A DNA stretch of 64,000 bases from Brevibacterium sp. GTDB taxonomy: Bacteria > Actinomycetota > Actinomycetes > Actinomycetales > Brevibacteriaceae. The stretch lies in NCBI GenBank assembly GCA_030457025.1, contig JAKDSA010000004.1:19706-83705 (forward strand), given 5' to 3'. The notes below the pieces were generated by a model that did no database searches, was not told the DNA's origin, and saw only the letters and a program-made list of their open reading frames with translations. This document shows positions 1 to 8,770 of this stretch, piece by piece; position 1 is the stretch's first letter, and each line of letters opens with the position of its first letter. The translations under genes were made by a program, and so were the position numbers.

Positions 1-776
1 CATTCGGCGGTGGAGGAGTGTCGACTAAGACCGAGACCACCAACCCCGTTGTCCGAGACTTCGAGCATCAATTGAACAAGATCCTCAAGCTGCTGGTCGA
101 ACACGGGACCGGATTGCTGATCACGTTGGATGAAGTGCACAAGGCGCAGTTGACTGAGATGCGAGAGCTGACAGGCACGATCGCGTATGCATTCAGCGAG
201 GGAGCTCCGGTTGCCTTCGCTGCGGCTGGTCTTCCTGAGACGATCAACTCCTTGGTCAACGATGACATCTCCACCTATCTTCGACGCTCAGCGAGAGTCG
301 AACTTGGAAGTCTCAGTGACGATGGGGTGCGGACGGGACTGCTGGCACCGATCGAAGATCATGGGAAACGCATCAGCGAGGCGGCGTTGAGCAAAGCCGC
401 CGACGCGACGGGTCGCTACCCGTACCTTGTCCAGCTGATCGGCGATCAGGCGTGGAAGCGAGCTTCACGCCGAATTGCAATTACCGACGCCGATGTGGCT
501 GCTGCCGTCGAAACATCGCGCGGAATGATGTTTGAACAGATACATGGGCCAACATTCGGCCAGTTGTCCGGGCGGGAGCATGAATTCATGGTGGCCATGA
601 GTGCTGATGATGAAGACTCGGCGGTCAAAGATATTGCAACTCGAATGGAGATCAGCGGAAAGAACGCAAGCGTGTATCGCTTGAGGCTTCTGGCTCAGGG
701 CGTCATCGAAGCTCCCGCGCGTGGCAAACTTCGCTTTGCGATTCCGTTCACCAGAGAATATCTTCGCAGTCGCTGA
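1..776 (+). CDS. AAA/ATPase-domain protein, 3' part (5' end truncated by window edge)
   Basis: The frame is open to the window start (FGGGGVSTKTETTNP...). Walker-B-like LLITLDEVHK and a C-terminal winged-helix-like tail. The GTG at 18 is probably internal. Confidence 0.7.
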   Translation, partial: FGGGGVSTKTETTNPVVRDFEHQLNKILKLLVEHGTGLLITLDEVHKAQLTEMRELTGTIAYAFSEGAPVAFAAAGLPETINSLVNDDISTYLRRSARVELGSLSDDGVRTGLLAPIEDHGKRISEAALSKAADATGRYPYLVQLIGDQAWKRASRRIAITDADVAAAVETSRGMMFEQIHGPTFGQLSGREHEFMVAMSADDEDSAVKDIATRMEISGKNASVYRLRLLAQGVIEAPARGKLRFAIPFTREYLRSR

Positions 777-2258
777 TCACAGCTCCGGCAGCAGCGAGAT
801 CGGGTTCTCGATGCAGTCTGCGATGAAGGTGAGGAACTGGCTCGGCTCGGCCCCATCACAGGCGCGGTGGTCGAACACGAACGACAGGTACATGACCTTG
901 CGGACGGTGAGCTCGCCGTCGACGACCCACGGACGGTCCTTGATCCGGCCGAGTCCGAGCATCGCGACCTCGGGCAGGTTGATGATCGGTGCGGAACCGT
1001 CGACGCCGAACACGCCGTAGTTGTTCAGTGTGAATGTGCCGCCGGTCAGCTCCTGAGAGCTGAACTTGCCGGTCGACGCCTTGCCGACGGTCTCGGATAC
1101 GGAATCGCGCAGCTGTCGCAGACTCATCTGGTCGGCGCCGTGGACGACGGGCACCATGAGGCCCCGTGGCGTCTGCGCGGCCAGGCCGAGGTTGATGTCG
1201 CCGTGGGTGACGATCTCGCTGGCCTCGGTGTCGATCGAGGAGTTGATGATCGGGTACTTCTTCAGTCCCGCGATGACGAAGCGGGACACGAGCGAGAGCA
1301 GCGAGTACTTCTCCCCTGTCCTCGCCTCGAGGGCCCGTTTCGTGTCCAGCAGCTCGGTGGCGTCGACGTCGAGCCAGATCGTGGCCTCGGGGATCTCCTG
1401 CCGCGACTGCGTCAGACGTTCGGACACGACCTTGCGCAGCCCCGTGATCGGAGTCCGGGTATCGCGGTTGGTCGATTCTTCCCTCGCCGAGGTGGTGGTG
1501 CCGACACGGTCGCCACTTTCCAGGGCAGCATTGTTCGGGACCGCGGTCGTCGTGCCCGATTCGATGGCCTTGAGGACATCTGCCCTGGTGACGATGCCGC
1601 CTGGACCAGTGCCCGGGAGGTGCTTGGCGCTGAGTCCGTTGTCCTTCGCGAGCTTGCGCACGATGGGTGAAGACACCGGCGACACCAGCGCCTCGGCAGC
1701 AGGTTCGCGAGCAGTCTGGACCACGGGTTCGGCAGCAGCGTGGACTGGGGGTTCGGGCGCGGCGGCGGGGGGAGAGACCGGTGGCTCTGCAGCGTGAGCA
1801 GCCGTCGAGCCGCTGGTCTTCGCGCCGAAAGAGCGCTTCTTCGTCGATCGCGCCTTGGGCTCGGACGTTCCGTAGCCGATGAGGTTGGCACCACCGCTGT
1901 CGGAACCGGCACCGGAGTCGGTGTTCACGTCCGCACTCAAATCAGCGCCCACCTCGGCGACGGAGAGCAGGGCCTGACCTGCGGACACGGTGTCACCGGC
2001 GGAGGCATGCAGAGCCTCGATCCGTCCGGCGAACGGGCACGGCAGCTCGACGACGGACTTGGCGGACTCGACCTCGACGACCATCTGGTCGACGTGGACC
2101 TCGTCGCCGACGTCGACGAGCCAGCTGATGAGCTCGGCTTCGGTCAGCCCCTCACCCAGGTCGGGGAGGATGAAATCGCGGGCGCTCGTCGTGTGTGCGG
2201 ACCCGTTGGAACCGGCGGTCCCGGTCGTGCTCGTCTCGGCGCTCATCACAGCTCCCAA
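777..2258 (-). CDS. Dihydrolipoamide acyltransferase (E2) of 2-oxoacid dehydrogenase complex
   Basis: Lipoyl domain (VVEVESAKSVVELPCPFAG), E3-binding domain (SPIVRKLAKDNGLSAKHLPGTGPGGIVTRADVL), catalytic FDHRACDGA. Confidence 0.93.
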   Translation of the reverse strand: MGAVMSAETSTTGTAGSNGSAHTTSARDFILPDLGEGLTEAELISWLVDVGDEVHVDQMVVEVESAKSVVELPCPFAGRIEALHASAGDTVSAGQALLSVAEVGADLSADVNTDSGAGSDSGGANLIGYGTSEPKARSTKKRSFGAKTSGSTAAHAAEPPVSPPAAAPEPPVHAAAEPVVQTAREPAAEALVSPVSSPIVRKLAKDNGLSAKHLPGTGPGGIVTRADVLKAIESGTTTAVPNNAALESGDRVGTTTSAREESTNRDTRTPITGLRKVVSERLTQSRQEIPEATIWLDVDATELLDTKRALEARTGEKYSLLSLVSRFVIAGLKKYPIINSSIDTEASEIVTHGDINLGLAAQTPRGLMVPVVHGADQMSLRQLRDSVSETVGKASTGKFSSQELTGGTFTLNNYGVFGVDGSAPIINLPEVAMLGLGRIKDRPWVVDGELTVRKVMYLSFVFDHRACDGAEPSQFLTFIADCIENPISLLPEL

Positions 2259-3265
2259 TCCCAGGATTCGAGGGCGTCGAGAATACGTTCGGCGGTCGGC
2301 AAGAAGTACTCCTCGAGCTTCGGAGACGGATAGGGGACATCAAACCCGGTGATCCGCAGGATCGGGGCCGACAGGTGGGTGAAGTTGGCCTCGGTGACCC
2401 GGGCGGCCACCTCGGCGCCGTATCCGCCGAACTGGGCGGCCTCATGGATGATCGCGGCACGGGAGGTCTTGCGCACCGATGCGGACACGGTCTCATCGTC
2501 GAAGGGCGAGAGCGACCGCAGATCGATGACCTCGATGGACAGTCCGTGCTCGGCGCCTTCCTCGGCCGCAGTCAGGGCTGTGCGCACGGTGGGGCCATAG
2601 GCCAGCAGGGTTGCGTCGCTGCCCTCGCGCACGACCTGCGCTCGGTCCATCGGGGCGGTCTGCACGGGCAGGCTGAGCTCGTCCTTCATCCAGTACCGAG
2701 ACTTCGGTTCCATGAAGATCACGGGGTCGTCGGAGGCGATGGACTCGCGCAGCAGGGAGTAGGCGTCGGCCGGATTCGACGGGGTCAGGACGGTCAGACC
2801 CGGGGTCGAGATCCAGTAGGCCTCGGAGGAATCCGAGTGGTGTTCGACGCCGCCGATGTCTCCCGCGTAGGGGATGCGGATCGTGACCGGCAGGCTGACC
2901 TTGCCCTTCGTACGGTTGCGCATCTTCGCCACGTGGGACACGATCTGCTCGAACGCGGGGTAGGCGTAGGCGTCGAACTGCATCTCGACGACCGGGCGCA
3001 TCCCGGCCATCGCCATGCCGATCGCGGTGCCGACGATCCCTGACTCTGCGAGCGGGGAGTCCCAGACGCGTTCGGGTCCGAATTCCTTGCGCAGGCCTTC
3101 GGTGACACGGAATACCCCGCCGAGGCGGCCGACGTCCTCACCGAAGACCAGGACGTTCTCGTCTTCGGTCAGGCTGTCGCGCAGGGCCTGGTTGAGTGCC
3201 TTCGTCATCGTCACCGAGGTCGGTGCCGGGGTCTCATCTGCTGTGGTCGCAGCCGTGACGGTCAT
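2246..3265 (-). CDS. 2-oxoacid dehydrogenase E1 beta subunit
   Basis: VFGEDVGRLGGVFRVTEGL, EMQFDAYAYPAFEQIVSH. Overlaps the E1 alpha and E2 genes. Confidence 0.93.
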   Translation of the reverse strand: MTVTAATTADETPAPTSVTMTKALNQALRDSLTEDENVLVFGEDVGRLGGVFRVTEGLRKEFGPERVWDSPLAESGIVGTAIGMAMAGMRPVVEMQFDAYAYPAFEQIVSHVAKMRNRTKGKVSLPVTIRIPYAGDIGGVEHHSDSSEAYWISTPGLTVLTPSNPADAYSLLRESIASDDPVIFMEPKSRYWMKDELSLPVQTAPMDRAQVVREGSDATLLAYGPTVRTALTAAEEGAEHGLSIEVIDLRSLSPFDDETVSASVRKTSRAAIIHEAAQFGGYGAEVAARVTEANFTHLSAPILRITGFDVPYPSPKLEEYFLPTAERILDALESWDWEL

Positions 3266-4368
3266 GACTGTGCCGCCGCTGCCAGTTCAGCCTCGAGCTG
3301 TTCCTGCTGTGCGGCGAGGTTCGCACGCGGGTTCGCATAGACATAGGCGAAGAGCTCGGTGGGGTCGACCTCGGCTTCGGTGTTCATGGCGTCGCGGACC
3401 GAGGTGGCAAGCTCTTCCGCACTCGCCGTGATCTCGGCGGCGACGTCATCGTCGAGGACGCCCGCTGTACGCAGGTGCTTCTCGAGACGGTCGATGGGAT
3501 CGAACTGCTTCCAGTGCTCGACCTCCTCGGAGTCACGGTACTTCGTGGGATCGTCGGAGTTCGTGTGCGACTCCATCCGGTAGGTCAGGCATTCGATGAG
3601 GGTGGGGCCCTCACCGTTGCGGGCGCGTTCGAGGGCCGCGGTGACCGCGGCGAACACGGCCGCGATGTCGTTGCCGTCGACGCGGATGCCGGGCATGCCG
3701 TAGCCGGCGGCCCGGTCGGCGAGCATCGTGGCGTTCGCCTGTTCGCGCAGCGGAGTCGAGATCGCGTACTGATTGTTCGCCAGTACGAAGACGGTCGGGG
3801 TCTGCCACACTGAGGCGAAGTTGAAGGCCTCGTGAGTATCGCCCTCGCTGCTGGCGCCGTCGCCGAGGAAGGTCAGAGTGCAGGCATCCTCGCCCTTGAG
3901 TTTGGCGGCCATGGCGTATCCGGTCGCATGCAGGGTCTGCGTGGCCAGCGGTGTCGATGCAGGTGAGGTGTGGTATTCGTTCGGGTCGAACCCGCAGTGC
4001 CAGTCACCGCGGAAGGCCGAGAGGATCTCGGTCACGGGGACCCCGCGGGTCAGCAGTGAGGCGGAGTCGCGGTAGGTGGGGAAGAGCCAGTCACTCGGTG
4101 CCAGTGCGGTGGTGGCACCGACCTCGATGGCTTCCTGTCCGGCGGCCGAGGGGTAGGTTGCCAGCCGTCCCTGCCTGGTCAGGTGGGTGACCTGAGCCTC
4201 GAAGCGACGGACCTGGACCATCTTCTGGTACAGGCCCAGGAGCGTGCTATCGCTCGGAATTCTCAGTCCATCGGTCGGGACATCGGTCGGCTGTCCGTCC
4301 GCGCCGATGAAGCTGACGGGCTCCAGCTGGGGCAGTGCGCGGCGAGTGGTGGGAACGTCAATGGTCAT
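3262..4368 (-). CDS. 2-oxoacid dehydrogenase E1 alpha subunit
   Basis: TPP-binding LGDGASSEGDTHEAFNFASVW, YRMESHTNSDDPTKYR. Confidence 0.93.
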   Translation of the reverse strand: MTIDVPTTRRALPQLEPVSFIGADGQPTDVPTDGLRIPSDSTLLGLYQKMVQVRRFEAQVTHLTRQGRLATYPSAAGQEAIEVGATTALAPSDWLFPTYRDSASLLTRGVPVTEILSAFRGDWHCGFDPNEYHTSPASTPLATQTLHATGYAMAAKLKGEDACTLTFLGDGASSEGDTHEAFNFASVWQTPTVFVLANNQYAISTPLREQANATMLADRAAGYGMPGIRVDGNDIAAVFAAVTAALERARNGEGPTLIECLTYRMESHTNSDDPTKYRDSEEVEHWKQFDPIDRLEKHLRTAGVLDDDVAAEITASAEELATSVRDAMNTEAEVDPTELFAYVYANPRANLAAQQEQLEAELAAAAQS

Positions 4369-4496
4369 GACCCCATGGTGTCGTGACCCGCATCACCGAT
4401 CCAGGGTCTGCGAGAAGGTTCGGACGGGGCGTGCGTTTGTGTTGGGAAGAGTGGACGAAGTGCCGGTGACGGTAGTTCCGGGCGGACGTTTGGCCC

Positions 4497-5057
4497 TCAG
4501 ATTTCGCCCCAGCGATAGCCGCGCGAGGTGAACGCCTCGGCGACCTTGTCCTTCTTTCCTTCGACGTCACCCTTGTAGGCCTGATGTCCGCCCTCGGTGA
4601 GTATGGTCAGCTTGCCGCCGTCGAAATAGGCGGTGGAGAAGGCGGTCCGAGAAATCCGCAGCGGGTGGTCATCACTCCTGCCGACGACGATCTCGTCATC
4701 GCCGACGAGCAGCGGAGTGGTCGACGCGCTGATGACGAGTGTGGCGATGACGCCGAGGGCGGCCCCGATGATCGGGCGGACGGCGACGACCCAGGCTTGA
4801 TCGAACTTGCTCAGCTTCTCGATGGCCTCTCCGAAGGGGATCGGGAACTTCGTCGCGAACGTGCCCAGCGCCGGCAGGAAGAATCCGAGGGCGACGCCGA
4901 TGCTGACGCAGACGGCACCGATGACCAGGACATCGGCCCGGCCGAGTCTGAACACCGAGGCACCGTCGTTGCCGACGGCATTCGTCCCGGTGGCACGGTT
5001 TGTCTCCGTGGCGCAGTTGTTCTCGATGTGGTCGGCTCTGTGTTCGCTGTCGTTCAT
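4497..5057 (-). CDS. Membrane protein, YqeB-like
   Basis: Two hydrophobic segments, then a C-terminal YFDGGKLTILTEGGHQAYKGDVEGKKDKVAEAFTSRGY domain. Start chosen at the internal ATG at 5057. Confidence 0.55.
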   Translation of the reverse strand: MNDSEHRADHIENNCATETNRATGTNAVGNDGASVFRLGRADVLVIGAVCVSIGVALGFFLPALGTFATKFPIPFGEAIEKLSKFDQAWVVAVRPIIGAALGVIATLVISASTTPLLVGDDEIVVGRSDDHPLRISRTAFSTAYFDGGKLTILTEGGHQAYKGDVEGKKDKVAEAFTSRGYRWGEI

Positions 5058-5151
5058 GGTTCCCTCTAACCTTGCCGCGGCGAATGTCGATGGAGCCTCG
5101 AGCATTCGCTGCCACTGTCATTGGCTCTTGTGGTATATGATTGTACCAAAG

Positions 5152-5169
5152 TGGAACAAGAGTGTTCCA
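5152..5169. promoter_or_regulatory. Dyad TGGAAC-N6-GTTCCA, candidate operator of the adjacent TetR gene
   Basis: Perfect 6-bp arms, about 85 bp upstream of the TetR start, between divergent genes. Confidence 0.4.
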
Positions 5170-5251
5170 GTATGGTGTCGATCGGGCATGATTGGCAGCA
5201 GAAGACTGTTTGGTCCATGAAGCTGATCGGGCATAAGAAGGGGAGGCGCTG

Positions 5252-5899
5252 ATGAATTCATCCGGAGGCGGTATGCGTCGATTGGGGAGAGATGCTCTGG
5301 TCTCCGAGTCGATGACCGTGCTCGCCGAGAAGCCCGGGGCCTCGATGATCGATATTGCGAGCGCCATCGGCGTCGGGCGGACCACCCTCTACCGGCACTT
5401 CGGTGACCGGGAGGCCCTGATCGCCGAGGTGGCGCGGCAGGGGGCGCGCAAGTTCACTGCCGCCCTGATGGACGCCCGCCCCCACCTCGGTCCGGGTCTC
5501 GATGCCGTCGAGCGGGCGTGTGCCCAGCTGTTCACCGTTCCCGATGTCCTCACCCTCATGTTCGCCGACAAACCGATCATCACGGATGACACCTTTGCCG
5601 AGGTGGAGCGCGAGCATGCAGGCTCGCCGCCCGAGGAGGGAGATCCGGTGGAGGCGATGATCCGCAGGGGGCAGGCCGATGGCTCCATCGCCGGTGACGT
5701 GCCGGTCGTCTGGGCGGCGATGTACGTCTTCCTGACGATCGGCTCCGGGCACCTGTTCGATGTGACCACCCGATCCGGACCGGGGGGCGCGGAAAGCCGC
5801 GGAGCTGCCCTCGAACTGACGATCCGCGCAATCAGGAAGACATTGAGTGCACCGGAGGACCACCTCGGCGGAGGTGGTTGTTCCTCGGCAATGACTTAG
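5252..5899 (+). CDS. TetR family transcriptional regulator
   Basis: N-terminal HTH: MIDIASAIGVGRTTLYRHFGDREALI. Confidence 0.88.
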   Translation: MNSSGGGMRRLGRDALVSESMTVLAEKPGASMIDIASAIGVGRTTLYRHFGDREALIAEVARQGARKFTAALMDARPHLGPGLDAVERACAQLFTVPDVLTLMFADKPIITDDTFAEVEREHAGSPPEEGDPVEAMIRRGQADGSIAGDVPVVWAAMYVFLTIGSGHLFDVTTRSGPGGAESRGAALELTIRAIRKTLSAPEDHLGGGGCSSAMT

Positions 5900-5914
5900 G
5901 TTAGGCTGACCTAT
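5896..5914. promoter_or_regulatory. DtxR/IdeR-type iron box TTAGGTTAGGCTGACCTAT
   Basis: 17 of 19 positions match the canonical TTAGGTTAGSCTAACCTAA. Overlaps the TetR stop codon. Confidence 0.65.
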
Positions 5915-6119
5915 GAGAATGTGGGAATGATCGTGTTTCTGAAGGCAGTTGACACACCTGCTTGATGTTGCGAGTCCGCAATCTCGACGTTTCATCCGTC
6001 AGGAAATCCTCGGAGCTGAATTCACGTCGCGTACGTCCCGACTGCAGGTATTGCCGATTGTCCTGCGTGAGGCGGTGATCAGGTGTGGATTCGGCTCCGA
6101 GGGTGTGCTGGTGAGCGGG

Positions 6120-6578
6120 TCAGTGGCCCGAGCCGGGGCGGTGTCCTTCCGCCTCGTCGAGGATGAGCAGCGAACGGGAGGACACGACTCCGGGAACTTC
6201 GTGGATCCTGCGCAGAATGACTTGCGACAGCGCCGTGTTGTCCGGGGCGTTGACGGTGACCAGGGCGTCGATGTCGCCGCTGACGGCCTGCACCTTCTCA
6301 ACGAACGGCAGTTCGGCGAGTAAGTCCCTGACTTCGGGCCAGGGCTTGTCGCCGATCTTGACGACGACCACCGCGGTCACGGTCATACCGAGGGCGCTGC
6401 GATCCACCTCGGCGGTGAATTTCCTGATCGCGCCCGACTCGATCAGAACTGAGAAGCGCTTGTGGGCGGCCGACCGGGAGATGTGCACTCGCTCGGCCAA
6501 TTGACGGACACTCAGACGCGAGTCGTCGACGAGCGCGGCGATGATGCTGCGGTCGATATCGTCGAGGTCGAATGCCAC
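6120..6578 (-). CDS. Lrp/AsnC family transcriptional regulator
   Basis: DDIDRSIIAALVDDSRLSVRQLAERVHISRSAAHKRFSVLIESGAI HTH and RAM-like domain. Confidence 0.9.
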   Translation of the reverse strand: MAFDLDDIDRSIIAALVDDSRLSVRQLAERVHISRSAAHKRFSVLIESGAIRKFTAEVDRSALGMTVTAVVVVKIGDKPWPEVRDLLAELPFVEKVQAVSGDIDALVTVNAPDNTALSQVILRRIHEVPGVVSSRSLLILDEAEGHRPGSGH

Positions 6579-6994
6579 AGGCGCTCCTTCAACATTGATG
6601 CCGGCGTCAGACTCGTCGACTCAGGGTCAGTGCCTGGTCACGGTCGGTGTCTCCATTCTAGGCCCCCGGCGATCGTCGCGCTTCTCGCGGCGAACGGCAG
6701 ATCAGCTGCGCGGCCTCGCCGATCGGATCTGCGTCTTCTCTGCGTCTTCACGATCGCCCTCCGCATGTGAGGACGCCTTCTCGGCATATGAATATGACGT
6801 CCTATGGATATAATCTGTTCGAACGTTCGTACAATAGGCATGTTAGCTATCGCACACAGCACGTAAGATATCTGACTGAGTACTTTTCCCGGTTCCGTCA
6901 TGGACCCGGGTGTCGGACGAGAACGTGCTGACTGTAGATTATGAGGCAGAAGTCTCATCTGCAGATGAATTGCCCCATGGAATAGGAGTCATCC

Positions 6995-7771
6995 TTGAAG
7001 ATCGCGGTGTTGGTCAAAGAGGTCCCGGATACATACGGGGATCGGAAACTGAATTTGGAGACCGGTTTGGCGGATCGTTCCGCCTCGGAAGCGGTCCTCG
7101 ACGAAATCGGCGAGCGTGCCCTCGAAGTCGCTCTCTCCTACAAGGACGGCAGCGACGGCACCGAGGTGAGCGTGATCTCGATGGCACCCGACACCGCGAC
7201 GGCCACGATCCGCAAGGGCCTGGCCATGGGCGCGGACAACGCAGTGCACGTGTCGGACGAGGAGCTCCTCGGTGCCGACCTCGGTCTCACCGCCGAAGTT
7301 CTCGCGGCAGCCATTCGTCGTGGCGGGTTCGACCTCGTCATCACCGGCAACGTCTCCACCGACGGCAATGGCGGAATGATGCCCGCCATGCTCGCCGAGC
7401 ACCTCGACTTCCCGCACGTGACCGGCCTGAGCGCGGTTGAGATCAGCGACGACAAGGTCGCAGGAACCCGCGGAGTCGAGAGCGGCAAGCAGGAAGTCAA
7501 TGCACAGCTTCCAGCCGTCATCTCCATCACCGAGGCGCTTCCCGAAGCCCGGTTCCCGAACTTCAAGGGCATCATGGCAGCGAAGAAGAAGCCCTTCGAA
7601 GTCATCACCCTGTCCGACCTCGAGGTCGATGCCAACGATCAGTCCACCGCACGATCGATCATGGTCACGGTGGCGGAGAAACCGCCGCGTGAAGCCGGAG
7701 AGAAGATCGTCGACGAAGGGAACGGTGGAGCCGAGCTCGCCGAATTCCTCATCAAGAACCGCTTGGCCTAA
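6995..7771 (+). CDS. etfB: Electron transfer flavoprotein beta subunit
   Basis: [19 protein letters not shown]..., [34 protein letters not shown] start. Confidence 0.93.
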   Translation: MKIAVLVKEVPDTYGDRKLNLETGLADRSASEAVLDEIGERALEVALSYKDGSDGTEVSVISMAPDTATATIRKGLAMGADNAVHVSDEELLGADLGLTAEVLAAAIRRGGFDLVITGNVSTDGNGGMMPAMLAEHLDFPHVTGLSAVEISDDKVAGTRGVESGKQEVNAQLPAVISITEALPEARFPNFKGIMAAKKKPFEVITLSDLEVDANDQSTARSIMVTVAEKPPREAGEKIVDEGNGGAELAEFLIKNRLA

Positions 7772-7782
7772 GGAGAGTCGAT

Positions 7783-8769
7783 ATGTCCGAATTCCCACAA
7801 GACTCCATTCTCGCCGTCCTCACCGCCGACTCCGAAGGCCAGCTGGAGAAGCCCTCCGCTGAGCTGCTCGGCGGCGCCGGTGAGATCGGTTCACCTGTCG
7901 CACTGGTACTGGCACCGGCCGGTCAGGGCGAGGCTGCTGCTGAGCAGGCCGCATCCTTCGGCGCCGTCCAGTCACTCATCGCCGAGGTTCCTGAGGGCAA
8001 TTCTGCACTCGGAACCTTCGCCGTCGACGCTCTGAGCGCGGCGAGCGACCTGGCCGCACCCGACGCCATCCTCATCTCGCACTCGATCGATGGCAGGGAC
8101 GTCGCCGGACGTTTCGCAGTCCGGTCCGGTTCGGCCGTGTCCGTCGACGCCCTCGGCGTCGAGCGCGACAGCGAAGGCATCGTGGCCAACCACTCCGTCT
8201 ACGGCGGCGGCTACACCGCATCCTCGGCACCGACCTTCGGCGCTCCCGTCATCACGATTCGCCAGGGATCCATCGAGACCCGCGGCGAGGCCCAGTCCGC
8301 GAACTCCCAGGCCCTCGAGGTTGCCGATTCCGGTAAGCGCTCGGCGCAGATCGAATCGTTCGAAGCCGTCGTCGAGACATCTTCGCGTCCCGAACTGCGT
8401 GGGGCCTCGAAGGTCGTCTCCGGTGGCCGCGGTGTCGGCTCGGAGGAGTCCTTTGAGCTCGTCGGCGAACTCGCCGATGTGCTCGGTGCCGCTGTCGGTG
8501 CCTCGCGTGCGGCCGTCGACGCCGGATACATCGCCCAGTCCCACCAGGTCGGACAGACCGGCGTCTCCGTGTCGCCGCAGCTCTATGTCGCCCTCGGCAT
8601 CTCCGGCGCGATCCAGCACAAGGCCGGCATGCAGACGTCGAAGACCATCGTTGCTGTGAACAAGGACGGCGAAGCGCCGATCTTCGACATCGCCGATTAC
8701 GGCGTCGTCGGCGACCTGTTCAAGATCGTGCCGCAGTCGATCGAGACCTTGAAAGAGAACAAGTCCTGA
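7783..8769 (+). CDS. etfA: Electron transfer flavoprotein alpha subunit
   Basis: C-terminal FAD-binding [47 protein letters not shown]...[29 protein letters not shown]. Confidence 0.95.
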   Translation: MSEFPQDSILAVLTADSEGQLEKPSAELLGGAGEIGSPVALVLAPAGQGEAAAEQAASFGAVQSLIAEVPEGNSALGTFAVDALSAASDLAAPDAILISHSIDGRDVAGRFAVRSGSAVSVDALGVERDSEGIVANHSVYGGGYTASSAPTFGAPVITIRQGSIETRGEAQSANSQALEVADSGKRSAQIESFEAVVETSSRPELRGASKVVSGGRGVGSEESFELVGELADVLGAAVGASRAAVDAGYIAQSHQVGQTGVSVSPQLYVALGISGAIQHKAGMQTSKTIVAVNKDGEAPIFDIADYGVVGDLFKIVPQSIETLKENKS

Positions 8770-8770
8770 T

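Noticed and set aside
6818-6833. LexA/SOS box (TCGAAC-N4-GTTCGA type)
   Set aside because: Only the left half fits (TCGAACGTTCGTACAA), and the neighbouring genes have no DNA-damage link.
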